DNA of 64,000 nt from the NCBI RefSeq assembly GCF_040581485.1, contig NC_090134.1, positions 12,081,501-12,145,500 of the forward strand. The letters are read 5' to 3'. The DNA comes from Linepithema humile (taxonomy: Eukaryota; Arthropoda; Insecta; Hymenoptera; Formicidae). Shown here one piece after another: positions 1-8,085 of this stretch. How positions within the stretch are numbered: the first letter of the stretch is position 1; each line of letters begins with the position of its first letter. The notes beneath the pieces are model-generated. The model made no database searches. It was not told where the DNA came from and saw only the letters and a program-made list of their open reading frames with translations. Made by a program: the position numbers and the translations under genes.

Positions 1-38
1 CTGACGTTCCCATTCGCACACGTCTAATTTATAACTTT

Positions 39-1239
39 TCACACGAGTCTGCGCACAATGTTGTTCAGTGGATTATATTCGACCAATCGATCGTGTATAA
101 TGAGACAATAGGCGGTGGTGTTGGCCGGTATATTTTCCTTACAATCAAATTCTATTCGCACGTCAACGGTGGCGCTCTTGACAGAGTCGTTTTGTCGTGA
201 ACAATCTATGACTACAAACGGACCGGCTTTCAAGAATTCATCGATGTCCAAATACGTATCGTCCTGTCCGTAATAGGCTTTGCGGAAACGCGCATACATA
301 TTGTACAGTATAGCGTATCGACTCTTGTCGAAATCCAAATTCATGTCGTCGTACGGACAAAAATCTGAATTCAGATGCAGTCTCACATTGGTGAGTTTAC
401 ATGCGTCAAATTGCGTAGCGTTTTCAGACAGTACGTTTTTTCGACCGGTCTGGAGAGCGAAGATTACGTATCGCGGTTTTTCCAATTGCGTCGCGGCTTT
501 GACCGTCCAGGAATGCTTCGTTGTATTCTGCAGCAGAGGAAACTCGTACAGATCCCACGAACGGAAGCACACGCTCAGATATCGTCCGCTTTCCAAAGTT
601 CGAAGAAGAGACAGCTTGTTGACTTCGCTCAGAGATACGTGCGGCATTCGCCACTGTATCTTGAGTAGTTCGATCGTTGGATTCGCACCGGCTCGTCCTA
701 CGAGACAATTGTTATCGTTGCGCGATCGTATCAATACAAGTTCGTGACGAGCGTTGATTACAATCCGTTTGTAGTCCTCGCAGAATCCTAAAAGAGTATT
801 GAGCGGAACGCAAAAATTAAAGTTTCTATCGAGCAACGGATTTCCATCCGGATTCCACGATGCGTATTTCAGCGTCTTGCTCTTCTCCGTCGTCAACGAT
901 ACATAGTTTTTGATCGTGCTCGTTATTCCAACGTTTCTGTTACGATCGATTTTAACTCCGTCGAGCTCGTATCGCATTTCATCAAACATGAACGCGACAC
1001 AATTATTTCCCATTATACACACGTTATCTCTATTCTCACCGGTAGGATTCATAACGAGTTTTCCTTCAACGTAGAGAAAACTCTCATGGCAACGTGTACA
1101 AATCCTGTTGCTGTATAGGTATTCGTATCTCATCGCTGTGTCCCAACGTCGTGTTAGCGTACGGGTTGTACGTGTGCATCTCATATTTCACGATACGCTC
1201 GTCGAAGACGGGCTCGTCAGCGATGTCGAGTATATCCAT
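39..1239 (-). pseudogene. Double jelly-roll major capsid protein (hexon-like), frameshifted near N terminus
   Basis: The protein matches the P2 copy at 34753-35955 along its length and has the features of Polinton MCPs: a central NFNFCVPL strand region followed by a KRIVINARHELVLI-type segment, and in the second half KPRYVIFALQT followed by LNSDFCPYDD. These belong to the two jelly-roll halves of the trimeric hexon-like capsomer. At about 400 residues it is short for the family. The open frame from 1184 is not native at its start: the P2 start corresponds to an ATG at 1237-1239, and two bases are missing near 1088, which shifts the frame just before SFLYVEGKL. The stop is at 39-41. It is the last capsid gene of a minus-strand cluster (PLA2-like, protease, penton, small ORF, MCP). 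The family call is from remembered motifs; no structure prediction was run. Confidence 0.82.
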
Positions 1240-1243
1240 CTCT

Positions 1244-1375
1244 TTAAACGTTTCTCACAACGAATCCCAACGATTTTAAAAAGTTTACGTTCGTCGTACT
1301 GAGCCTCTTGAATGGTGATGTTTTCCCAATTTTCGTTGTTCTCTCAATCACTCGCTGTTCGTTCAACACGAGCAT
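1244..1375 (-). CDS. Small 43-residue ORF overlapping the penton stop
   Basis: A short frame begins with an ATG at 1373-1375, inside the last codons of the penton-like gene in another frame, and ends four bases before the MCP start at 1239. The product is basic and ends FLKSLGFVVRNV. The matching stretch of P2 (34611-34747) keeps most residues, including VNFLK-LGF-VRN, while the P2 start codon is ATA. Conservation across two decayed copies suggests that it was once translated, either as its own overlapping gene or after frameshifting from the penton gene. I do not recognise a family. Its place between penton and MCP suggests a minor virion or assembly role, which is only inference. Confidence 0.5.
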   Translation of the reverse strand: MLVLNEQRVIERTTKIGKTSPFKRLSTTNVNFLKSLGFVVRNV

Positions 1376-2089
1376 TTCCTCGCACCACGTCGCCGCAAGT
1401 GCAGTCTGATGGTAATCTCTCCGCGAAAATCGATCAATTGTCCGTCTTGATCCACCACACGCAAGGTGATATCGGTAACGCTCCTCGCGATGACCGGAAG
1501 GTAAATGATTTGCGCCGGTTGTTTCCGAGACTTTATATCCCGGAGGCACGTTCGGTGAAAATTCGTGTATCGTGTGCACCGACCTGTCGTTGGCGTACGC
1601 ACCCGTGGTTATGCTGCATTCCACTCGAATAATGTTTACGTTGACGATGTTTACCGAGGAATCTGATTCGTGCAACTTTCTCGGTTCCAGTATACGACTC
1701 GTCGAAAATCCAAACAGCGGTCCGATGGTATTCGGTTTGATGAAATTTATTCGAAAAGCGCACATGATTTCACTCTTCATGGTATTAAGGTTGGGACAAA
1801 GTGACAATGGATAATCTTGCTCTTCACTTTTTCCTCGTTTTTGCAGTATCGCACGTTTCAGATAAGAAGCAATGGCGTCCAATTCGTACGATCCTTCGGG
1901 AATTGTAATTTCTTCGTCATTGTCGTCGAAATAAAATTTATTGTTCGCTACCGTCACGTTCGGAATCGTGTTGTAGGTCTCCATCGTGGTTAGGCCGAGC
2001 TCGTAGTCCCCATCGCTCAAGTCTATCGGTGGAAAATAATCCACCGTGAGAACGCTGCTTTTACCGCTTAGAGTGAGCGTCAGCGACAT
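1363..2089 (-). pseudogene. Penton-like minor capsid protein (single jelly roll), one frameshift
   Basis: The start MSLTLTLSGKSS is identical in the P2 copy (33896). Visible landmarks are FPPIDLSDGDYELGL, NNKFYFDDNDEEITIPEGSY and HEFSPNVPPGYK, typical of the penton-like protein that closes capsid vertices in Polinton-type virions. After PPGYK the frame is lost near 1535, where P1 has one extra base compared with P2. The family-like continuation (IIYLPVIARSVTDITLRVVD) runs in the other frame to a stop at 1363. P2 has a different one-base lesion at almost the same spot, inside an A run. The gene overlaps the protease tail at its 5' end and the small ORF at its 3' end, so the cluster is very compact. 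Confidence 0.75.
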
Positions 2090-2498
2090 TGCCGAGATTC
2101 CATCGACGACTGATGTCGATCGATGGCGGATCGATTTTTATATCTATTTTCTGGAGGAACAGGAGGCACAATTGTCCGCAGATCGTTTGATTGTACGTCT
2201 GGTAGACTGTGCGATTGTACGTTATCGTTGTATCGGTGCCTCCGAGGTAGCGTGTAATCTCCTTCGACGGTTGCAAATTGCCAAAACTGTCAAAGTATAC
2301 GGCGCGATCGCCTCTCTTGGCGTACGCCACCCAATGCGTGCCCGGCCCGTCGACATCGTCCAAATTCACGATACCGCTCTCATTTTTATGTATCTTGTCG
2401 GGTAAAGCGTTACGCATGTAGGCACCTCGGAAATACGGTATTCGCATACGCTTCGCTATTTGTAACAATTGTAGATTGGTAGTGGCACCCGCGGGCAT
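2061..2498 (-). CDS. Adenain-type cysteine protease (maturation protease), read through its usual stop
   Basis: The catalytic layout of adenovirus-type C5 proteases is visible in order: histidine in GTHWVAYA, an acidic residue in YFDSFGN, and cysteine in CGQLCLLFL. In the family this enzyme cleaves capsid precursors during virion maturation. The open frame extends upstream to 2594, but that part (GRGIYLAPYKRGKG and a lysine run) is the tail of the PLA2-like protein joined by decay, so I chose the ATG at 2496-2498 that precedes PAGATTNLQ. P2 ends this gene with TAG; P1 has TGG at 2100-2102 and reads on to 2061, overlapping the penton start. A pure T run of about 22 bases (2518-2540) just upstream is prone to length errors. 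The catalytic residues look intact. Confidence 0.8.
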   Translation of the reverse strand: MPAGATTNLQLLQIAKRMRIPYFRGAYMRNALPDKIHKNESGIVNLDDVDGPGTHWVAYAKRGDRAVYFDSFGNLQPSKEITRYLGGTDTTITYNRTVYQTYNQTICGQLCLLFLQKIDIKIDPPSIDISRRWNLGNVADAHSKR

Positions 2499-2627
2499 CT
2501 CTATCGTTTTTTCGACGTTTTTTTTTTTTTTTTTTTTTTTCTTCAATCCTTTGCCCCGCTTGTACGGAGCGAGATAAATCCCCCGTCCTTCCATTGTTTT
2601 ATTGTGACGTTTCGTCTCTTCGAGTTG

Positions 2628-3128
2628 TCATCGCGCGGCCTTAGAGTCGTTCATCGCCTTTGCAACACCCGCCGCTCCACCGGCAAGCGAACCGATGACT
2701 CCCAAGAGCAATAATAACGGTAACATACCACCGTGTTTCGCCGCCGGAAGCGTTCTCCTCTTGGTCTTCTTCTTCTTTCCCTTTGTCATACCCATCCCCA
2801 ATTTCGTCTTTGCTTTCATAGCAGCCCATACGGCGGTAGCAGCGGCCCTCTCACCGAGAGTCGCGTCCGCAGCGGTGATCCGCACCCGCGCTTTATCGGC
2901 GAGAACGCGATCGGCTGCGTGGCGGTCCGCTGATTCGCGGTCTTGCGAGTACGCGATGTCGTGATCGCGGCACGCCGCGTCCAACGGATTGATACCTCGA
3001 TCCCCTCGCGCGAGTCGTTTCCGCAGACGAGTCCCCGGCCCGCAAAATTGGTAGCCGGGTATGTGCAGCTCCAACGGTAGTCGATTTATCACACTGTTCA
3101 GTAAACCGGCATCCTTGTATCGTTTCAT
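2628..3128 (-). pseudogene. PLA2-like minor capsid protein, premature stop
   Basis: The N-terminal half carries a phospholipase-A2-like module as in parvovirus VP1 and many insect Polinton proteins: calcium-loop-like YQFCGPGT, then DAACRDHDIAYS with the His-Asp catalytic pair. In parvoviruses this activity lets virions leave endosomes; here the role is inferred. The second half has a lysine block (KGKKKKTKRR) and a Gly/Leu hydrophobic segment (LLLLLGVIGSLAGGAAG), recalling adenoviral membrane-active or core proteins. The frame stops at TGA (2628-2630), where P2 has CGA; in P2 the protein continues about 35 more residues through a GLYLAPYK segment and a lysine tail. The corresponding P1 tail is still readable but now sits at the front of the protease frame. 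Confidence 0.72.
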
Positions 3129-3198
3129 AGAACGCGAATTCTAACGTATCGCGTGTAAATCACATTTCCAACTGAGGTGTGTTTCAACAGCGCTCACC

Positions 3199-3207
3199 TA
3201 TAAATAG
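3199..3207 (+). promoter_or_regulatory. TATA box in the divergent promoter of P1
   Basis: TATAAATAG lies 60 bp before the ATG at 3267, in the 138-bp gap between the leftward capsid cluster and the rightward ATPase cluster. P2 has the same type of box on the minus strand (near 32621-32628) in its equivalent gap, so the gap is probably a divergent promoter. No second clear box for the capsid side was found. Confidence 0.5.
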
Positions 3208-3266
3208 GAGGCGCGTATCGATCATTAATTAGTAGAATATCAAAGTTTGTCGGCCAACAAAGTACA

Positions 3267-3503
3267 ATGAATAACCGGGATAATAAGAAGGGACGGAAGG
3301 AGGTGAATGTCGCAAACGTGTATTGCTAATTGTGTGTTTGAAACAATATTTTTTTTTTTTAGGATAATAATGTCCGAATCATGTATGGAAATAGAGATAT
3401 TTTAGATCTAGCGACAAATATCCGAGCACCGCTCTTTCCAACAACCGATGCTGCGCACTCGTCGCGTAATAACAAGGATGAGAAAGAGTCTGGTAAAAAA
3501 TGA
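3267..3503 (+). CDS. Small spliced ORF overlapping the ATPase start
   Basis: A 36-bp exon (3267-3302, MNNRDNKKGRKE) is followed by a GT...AG intron of 60 bp (3303-3362) ending in a long T run and TAG. The second exon (3363-3503) stays in frame and ends LATNIRAPLFPTTDAAHSSRNN...GKK. Its TGA overlaps the ATPase ATG as ATGA at 3500-3503, a spacing typical of coupled small genes in compact elements. Without splicing, the frame could start at ATG 3381 (40 residues). The product is hydrophilic, about 58 residues, and I know no family for it. P2 has no equivalent before its ATPase. The intron is a prediction from sequence only. Confidence 0.5.
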
Positions 3504-4201
3504 AATTTGTACAACAACCGTACACGATCCGTGTGAAAAACATGGATGATAAGACGCAAGGGGTGTGTGAGAAGGCGTGCAGACATGGTAAAATGCTGCC
3601 AAACACGATACGCGGTATCATTTGCGGTCCCTCGAATTGCGGTAAAACCAATGTAATGATTAGTCTGCTGGAAAGTCCGAACGGTGTACGTTTCGAAAAC
3701 GTGTACGTGTACTCGAAATCGTTGAATCAACCAAAGTATCGGTATCTCGAAAGATTGCTCGGATCGATCGATGAAATCGGCTACTTTACATTCTCGGACA
3801 ATAACACAATTGTACCGCACAACGAGGCGTTACCGAATTCCGTATTCGTCTTCGACGATATAGCGTGCGACAAGCAGAATGCGATACGCGAGTACTTTGC
3901 TATGGGTCGACATTCGAAGGTCGATTGTTTTTATCTGTGCCAAACGTATGCAAAAATACCGAAACATCTCGTGCGCGACAACGCGAATTTACTCGTAATA
4001 TTCAAGCAGAATGGAACAAACCTTAAGCATGTCTACAACGATCATGTGAATACGGACATGACGTACGAAGATTTCGGTACATTGTGTCACGCATGTTGGC
4101 AGCACAAGTACGGATTTTTAGTGATAGACAAGGATAGTACGATTAACGATGGACGATACAGACGTGGTTTTAACGAGTTTGCGGTACCGCGGAATGGTTA
4201 G
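3500..4201 (+). CDS. DNA-packaging ATPase, FtsK/HerA (A32-like) type
   Basis: The 233-residue protein has a Walker A motif GPSNCGKT around residues 38-45 and a Walker B segment NSVFVFDD near residues 112-119, followed by LCQTYAKIPKHLVRDNANLL, matching poxvirus A32-like and Polinton packaging ATPases that pump the genome into capsids. The start follows directly from the overlapping small ORF. The frame is open from start to stop with all motifs present. The P2 version (31876-32583) has a stop and an altered Walker A. It heads the rightward cluster with the unknown protein, the fibre-like protein and integrase, separated by very short gaps. Confidence 0.9.
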   Translation: MKFVQQPYTIRVKNMDDKTQGVCEKACRHGKMLPNTIRGIICGPSNCGKTNVMISLLESPNGVRFENVYVYSKSLNQPKYRYLERLLGSIDEIGYFTFSDNNTIVPHNEALPNSVFVFDDIACDKQNAIREYFAMGRHSKVDCFYLCQTYAKIPKHLVRDNANLLVIFKQNGTNLKHVYNDHVNTDMTYEDFGTLCHACWQHKYGFLVIDKDSTINDGRYRRGFNEFAVPRNG

Positions 4202-4221
4202 TTGTTCTCGAGACGTTGACG

Positions 4222-5295
4222 ATGACGCTCGACACGAAAGATATCGACGAAAGGGAGAAGATCGCGAAGGAAATCGCTCGTACGAGCGAGTCGATTCGCA
4301 AGAAGCATCGCACGTTGAAGACGGGTAGAGTGGAGCAAGAGGTGCAATTGGAGAAACGGTTGAAACCGATCGTAGAGCCGTTGAAACGAATCGTCGAGAA
4401 CATCAAGAGTGACGATGATTCGGTTGACGATCTCGAGATTACAGACGAACCGGATATCAAACGAAAGCGGTCAAGCTTCGAGAAGAAGAAGAAGAAAATC
4501 AAGCGTACCCCGTTGACGACACCGATACAAGCCTCGACGCCGTTCCAGCCGCAAAAATTGGCGTTTGAATCGCCGATAAATTTACCGATCGAAAACGTGT
4601 TCGAAACCACGGACCCGTCTTTCGCGACATCCGTGAGACAGACGATGCAAACGTCCGATGGTCGGGAAGCGCTGTACGGCCAAATGGGTCCGCTGGGTCA
4701 AGAGTACATCGGGGAGCTCTTGAGCGGTGACAAGAAGAGAGGGATCGACAACGTGTACGGCGTATACTTTAACGATGCGGGAACGTTTCTCGGAGACAAG
4801 GCCTTCGACATCGATCGAGACGACAATTTGATTGTGGACGGTGTGAAATACGCTGGCACGCCCGGCCTGTTTGAATTAATATTCAAAAGACTTCCCGACG
4901 AAACGCTGTGTACGGAGGCTGACAAACATAAGTACAAGAGCATACTACTCGCTACTAACGCTCACAGGCGCTCACATAACGCGCATTTACCTATTTTGGG
5001 AAACAAAGGATACAAACACAAACATATCATCACACCTCTGATATCTAAGAAAGGTGGAGGTGTTGCACATCTCGACAAGAGAGGTGCGGGTCACACGTTA
5101 CCCAAGTGTAACGTACCACAGACCATGACTGTGACCGACAACGCGGTCGATTACGTGCACTGGGATGATCCGAACGAATTGGTGGATCGCCTTCGATTGC
5201 TGGACGCCTCCCGTCAGGCGGGAAACAACGCGCACGACAACGAGTTTCTCTCGATTATCGAGGAACTGCGCGAAGTTGGTCTGATTATAAATTGA
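4222..5295 (+). CDS. Conserved Polinton protein of unknown function (DUF8207-like)
   Basis: The ATG at 4222 is chosen because P2 starts at the same place. Residues 1-90 are charged and helical (KEIARTSESIRKKHR, lysine/glutamate rich), followed by a basic linker (KKKKKIKRTP) and a globular core with YGQMGPLGQEYIG, YFNDAGTFLGDK, AGTPGLFELIFKRLPD and ILLATNAHRR. The C terminus is a conserved WDDPNELVDRLRLLDASRQAG helix region and LSIIEELRE. From memory, this core is what is annotated as DUF8207 in insect Polinton-borne proteins. No catalytic motif is evident. Its constant place between ATPase and fibre-like gene in both copies suggests a structural or packaging role, which is inference. Confidence 0.7.
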   Translation: MTLDTKDIDEREKIAKEIARTSESIRKKHRTLKTGRVEQEVQLEKRLKPIVEPLKRIVENIKSDDDSVDDLEITDEPDIKRKRSSFEKKKKKIKRTPLTTPIQASTPFQPQKLAFESPINLPIENVFETTDPSFATSVRQTMQTSDGREALYGQMGPLGQEYIGELLSGDKKRGIDNVYGVYFNDAGTFLGDKAFDIDRDDNLIVDGVKYAGTPGLFELIFKRLPDETLCTEADKHKYKSILLATNAHRRSHNAHLPILGNKGYKHKHIITPLISKKGGGVAHLDKRGAGHTLPKCNVPQTMTVTDNAVDYVHWDDPNELVDRLRLLDASRQAGNNAHDNEFLSIIEELREVGLIIN

Positions 5296-5344
5296 TCGTC
5301 GTTGTCATCGCTGTAGCCAGTATTGCTCGTGCGATGCTACAGGC

Positions 5345-5899
5345 ATGTCTATCAACAAATTCGGACTACAGCTAGGAGGAGGAAGCGCCAGGGTGACGAG
5401 ACAGAGCGGCGGAGTCTCGAAGAATTACGTGCGCGAGAATTGTCTCTGCAAGGATGGTGAGGTTTTCAACGCCAAGTCGCGCGTGATCAGACATCTCGCC
5501 GACCCTGAAGCGGACACCGACGCCGTCAACAAGCTGCATCTGGATCATCACCTCAAGCTTATGAGCGATCGTGAGAATCGAAATCGTATGCTCTATGAAA
5601 ATTTTAAGCGAGAAGTACTTTCGAGACTCGAAGATTCGGAGAATACCGAGCGGACCTGGAAGAAAGACCACGACGACTACATCGAGACCAGATACGTGGC
5701 GTTGGAACGACAGATTCACGATCTGAGAGGTCTCCTCGACGAGAGTGTAGCGCGACTCGATGGAAAACTCGTCGATCGCGAGCAAGAGACGAAGAGTCTT
5801 GTCGAGCGAGAGATTCACAATCTTCGTAGAGCTGTGAGAAAAAATTTCATCGAATACTACGATGAGGCGATGAAGAAGAAACAGAACGAATCGCAATGA
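5345..5899 (+). CDS. Fibre-like coiled-coil protein
   Basis: The N-terminal third has a segment AKSRVIRHLADPEADTDAVN followed by KLHLD. It resembles the short shaft or anchor motif (L-DP---DAVNK-YVD) found in phage and large-virus tail-fibre proteins. From about residue 75 onward the protein is a long charged helix with heptad-like spacing, as expected for a trimeric coiled-coil stalk. I infer a vertex fibre or spike component, because a penton-like gene is present in the same element. P2 keeps the motif (SDAVNKQHLD) and the helix but has a frameshift. The stop overlaps the integrase ATG by four bases, indicating a tight transcription unit. The function is untested. Confidence 0.6.
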   Translation: MSINKFGLQLGGGSARVTRQSGGVSKNYVRENCLCKDGEVFNAKSRVIRHLADPEADTDAVNKLHLDHHLKLMSDRENRNRMLYENFKREVLSRLEDSENTERTWKKDHDDYIETRYVALERQIHDLRGLLDESVARLDGKLVDREQETKSLVEREIHNLRRAVRKNFIEYYDEAMKKKQNESQ

Positions 5900-6846
5900 G
5901 CAAGAAAAAAGCGGTGAGCCTGGAGAGGAGATCGCTCGTGGACGAGCTCCACGCACCAGCGAGAAGAAACTTTACGCGTCGACCAGTCGTCGTGAAAGGA
6001 TACGGCGATTTGTGGCAGGCTGACATTGTCGAGATGAGACCGTACTCGCGATCCAACGGCGGCTGCAACTACATTCTAACCGTTATCGATGTGTTGAGCA
6101 AGTACGCGTGGGCCATGCCCTTAAAGACCAAAGGTGGAATTGAAACGTTCAAAGCATTTTCCACGATATTTAGGGAGAGAATTCCAAAAAACTTGCAGAC
6201 CGACCATGGAAAAGAATTTTACAACAGAGATTTCCAAAATCTTGTCAAGAAACACGGCATCAATCATTATTCGACATACTCGGTTATGAAGGCTTCGGTG
6301 GTGGAACGATTCAATCGCACGTTAAAGAACGAAATGTGGAAGTTTTTTACGCTCACGGGATCGTACAGGTGGATCGACGATTTACCGCGATTGGTCTCGG
6401 AATACAACGGTCGTAAACATCGTACGATCGGTATGCGTCCGATCGATGTCACTCCCGAGATCGCAAAGGGTCTCTTGAGCACCGTGTACAGTAATATAAA
6501 AATTGCCGCGCCGGCGAAATTCAGGATGGGTGATTCGGTGCGCGTGAGCAAATTCAAAACTGTATTCGAGAAAGGATACACGCCGAATTGGTCGACGCCA
6601 ACGGTGTTTAAGATCGCCACGGTGCAACGTACCAATCCCGTGACGTATCTGATTAAAGATTATCGCGGAGATCCGGTCACGGGAGGCTTTTACGAGTACG
6701 AATTGTTCAAGACCGCACAATCTGATGTTTATCACGTTTATCTTGTGGAGAAGGTGTTGCGCCGAAAGGACAATAAGGTGTTTGTAAAGTGGTTGGGATT
6801 CGACAATTCGCATAATTCTTGGATAAATAAAGATGATGTATTGTAA
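5896..6846 (+). CDS. Retroviral-type integrase with C-terminal chromodomain
   Basis: The 316-residue protein has an rve catalytic core with D43 (WQADIVEM), D103 (LQTDHGKEF) and E137 (SVVERFNRTLK), the D,D,E triad that inserts the element into the genome. The C terminus (VYLVEKVLRRKDNKVFVKWL then NSHNSWI) is a chromodomain, common in Polinton integrases and thought to bind histone marks. No N-terminal HHCC zinc finger is seen. The frame is complete. The start overlaps the fibre-like gene's stop (ATGA). The TAA stop merges into AATAAA, a likely polyadenylation signal. The P2 copy is also open, so integrase is the least damaged gene of the pair. Confidence 0.92.
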   Translation: MSKKKAVSLERRSLVDELHAPARRNFTRRPVVVKGYGDLWQADIVEMRPYSRSNGGCNYILTVIDVLSKYAWAMPLKTKGGIETFKAFSTIFRERIPKNLQTDHGKEFYNRDFQNLVKKHGINHYSTYSVMKASVVERFNRTLKNEMWKFFTLTGSYRWIDDLPRLVSEYNGRKHRTIGMRPIDVTPEIAKGLLSTVYSNIKIAAPAKFRMGDSVRVSKFKTVFEKGYTPNWSTPTVFKIATVQRTNPVTYLIKDYRGDPVTGGFYEYELFKTAQSDVYHVYLVEKVLRRKDNKVFVKWLGFDNSHNSWINKDDVL

Positions 6847-7003
6847 TAAACTATGTATATTTTACATTGCATTATAATAAACTATTATACATTTATATAC
6901 AATGATGTTCTTTATTACTACAACATGTTACAATATATACATTTAAAACTAACAATGATAATAATACATAAAATATTAAACTATATAAATTACTAAGCAT
7001 TAT
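6847..7003. other. AT-rich convergent 3' gap between integrase and PolB
   Basis: This 157-bp gap separates the ends of two convergent genes. AATAAA-like signals occur on both strands (for example TAATAAAC right after the integrase stop). Nothing else is visible. P2 has the same arrangement at 29009-29180. Confidence 0.5.
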
Positions 7004-7645
7004 TTACAATTGTATCTTGCGATGTCCCCATGGTAGAGTGTCGGTGGAACCGGATACGACGTGCCGCTTATCGTCGTACGGACTGAGAGCGAGCTTCGAC
7101 TCCGACACGGTGTACACCTCGTGCATCTTTGAGCGGATGCACGATTGACGCCGCGTCAGCTCGATTTCGTCGTTGAGACACCGAGTGTAATCGTTGAACG
7201 TTATCGTTCTAGCGACTACTCTTTTTTACACCTTTCACCTTTTTTGTATCTTTTTGTCCGGTGACTCTCAACGCGTACATCTTCGCTCTCAGTCCGACAA
7301 ATTCCGTCATGATCGCGCCGTTATTCTCATCTTTCATCAGACCGGGTACTTTCTTGTTGGCGCGCGGTATACCGTAAACGTCCTCGGAGTAATCGCTCGT
7401 GTCGAATTTGGATATATCGCGTTTCATATCGTGATATACGTCCTCGCATTGTAGAAAGTATATCAGACTGTCGGTATCGGTATACAAAATTTGTAACAGC
7501 AGGCGCTGTTACTAAAGCATCACGCGGGCTCCACGTGAGCACCCCCATTTAGGGCCGCATTCCGATCCCCCAACTCGAGGGTAAAAGCTCGAGAAGGGGT
7601 AGCTGCCGGGTAGGGTAGCACCCCAAGTGGGGGTAGCGCGACCGG

Positions 7646-7652
7646 TATAAAA
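7646..7652 (+). promoter_or_regulatory. TATA box of the solo LTR
   Basis: TATAAAA within ACCGG-TATAAAA-GCCGG. Its position 155 bp into the LTR is normal for an LTR promoter. Transcription would run antisense to the host Polinton polymerase. Confidence 0.55.
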
Positions 7653-7754
7653 GCCGGCTCGCGGAACCGTTCGAGACCCATTCCCCGAGTACGACTCGGA
7701 CAAGCCTCAGGGCGCACTCTGAAGCTCCGGTCGTACTCGCTCCCATCCCGATAG

Positions 7755-8085
7755 TCGTTCTAGGGGCAGGGCGTTCTCTGCCTCGGCCGGGTGTCTCGGC
7801 GTTCGACTTTCGACTCTCCGTCGTTCTAGGGGCAGGGCGTTCTCTGCCTCGGCCGGGTGTCTCGGCGTTCGACTTCCGACTCTCCGTCGTTCTAGGGGCA
7901 GGGCGTTCTCTGCCTCGGCCGGGTGTCTCGGCGTTCGACTTCCGACTCTCCGTCGTTCTAGGGGCAGGGCGTTCTCTGCCTCGGCTGGGTGTCTCGGCGT
8001 TCGACTTCCGACTCTCCGTCGTTCTAGGGGCAGGGTGTTCTCTGCCTCGGTCGGGTGTTCCCGGCGTTCGACTTCCGATACCCCT
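7755..8085. repeat. 66-bp tandem repeat, five copies, inside the solo LTR
   Basis: Units start with TCGTTCTAGGGGCAGG at 7755, 7821, 7887, 7953 and 8019, an exact 66-bp period. Copies are nearly identical, differing by single transitions. Because 66 is a multiple of three, minus-strand frames stay open across the array and mimic a repetitive protein; I do not treat these as genes. Confidence 0.95.

Noticed and set aside
280..747. Plus-strand frames over the MCP
   Set aside because: They are shadow frames; the minus-strand protein matches P2 along its length.
7755..8085. CRISPR-like array
   Set aside because: The 66-bp units abut with no variable spacers, and the context is a eukaryotic LTR.
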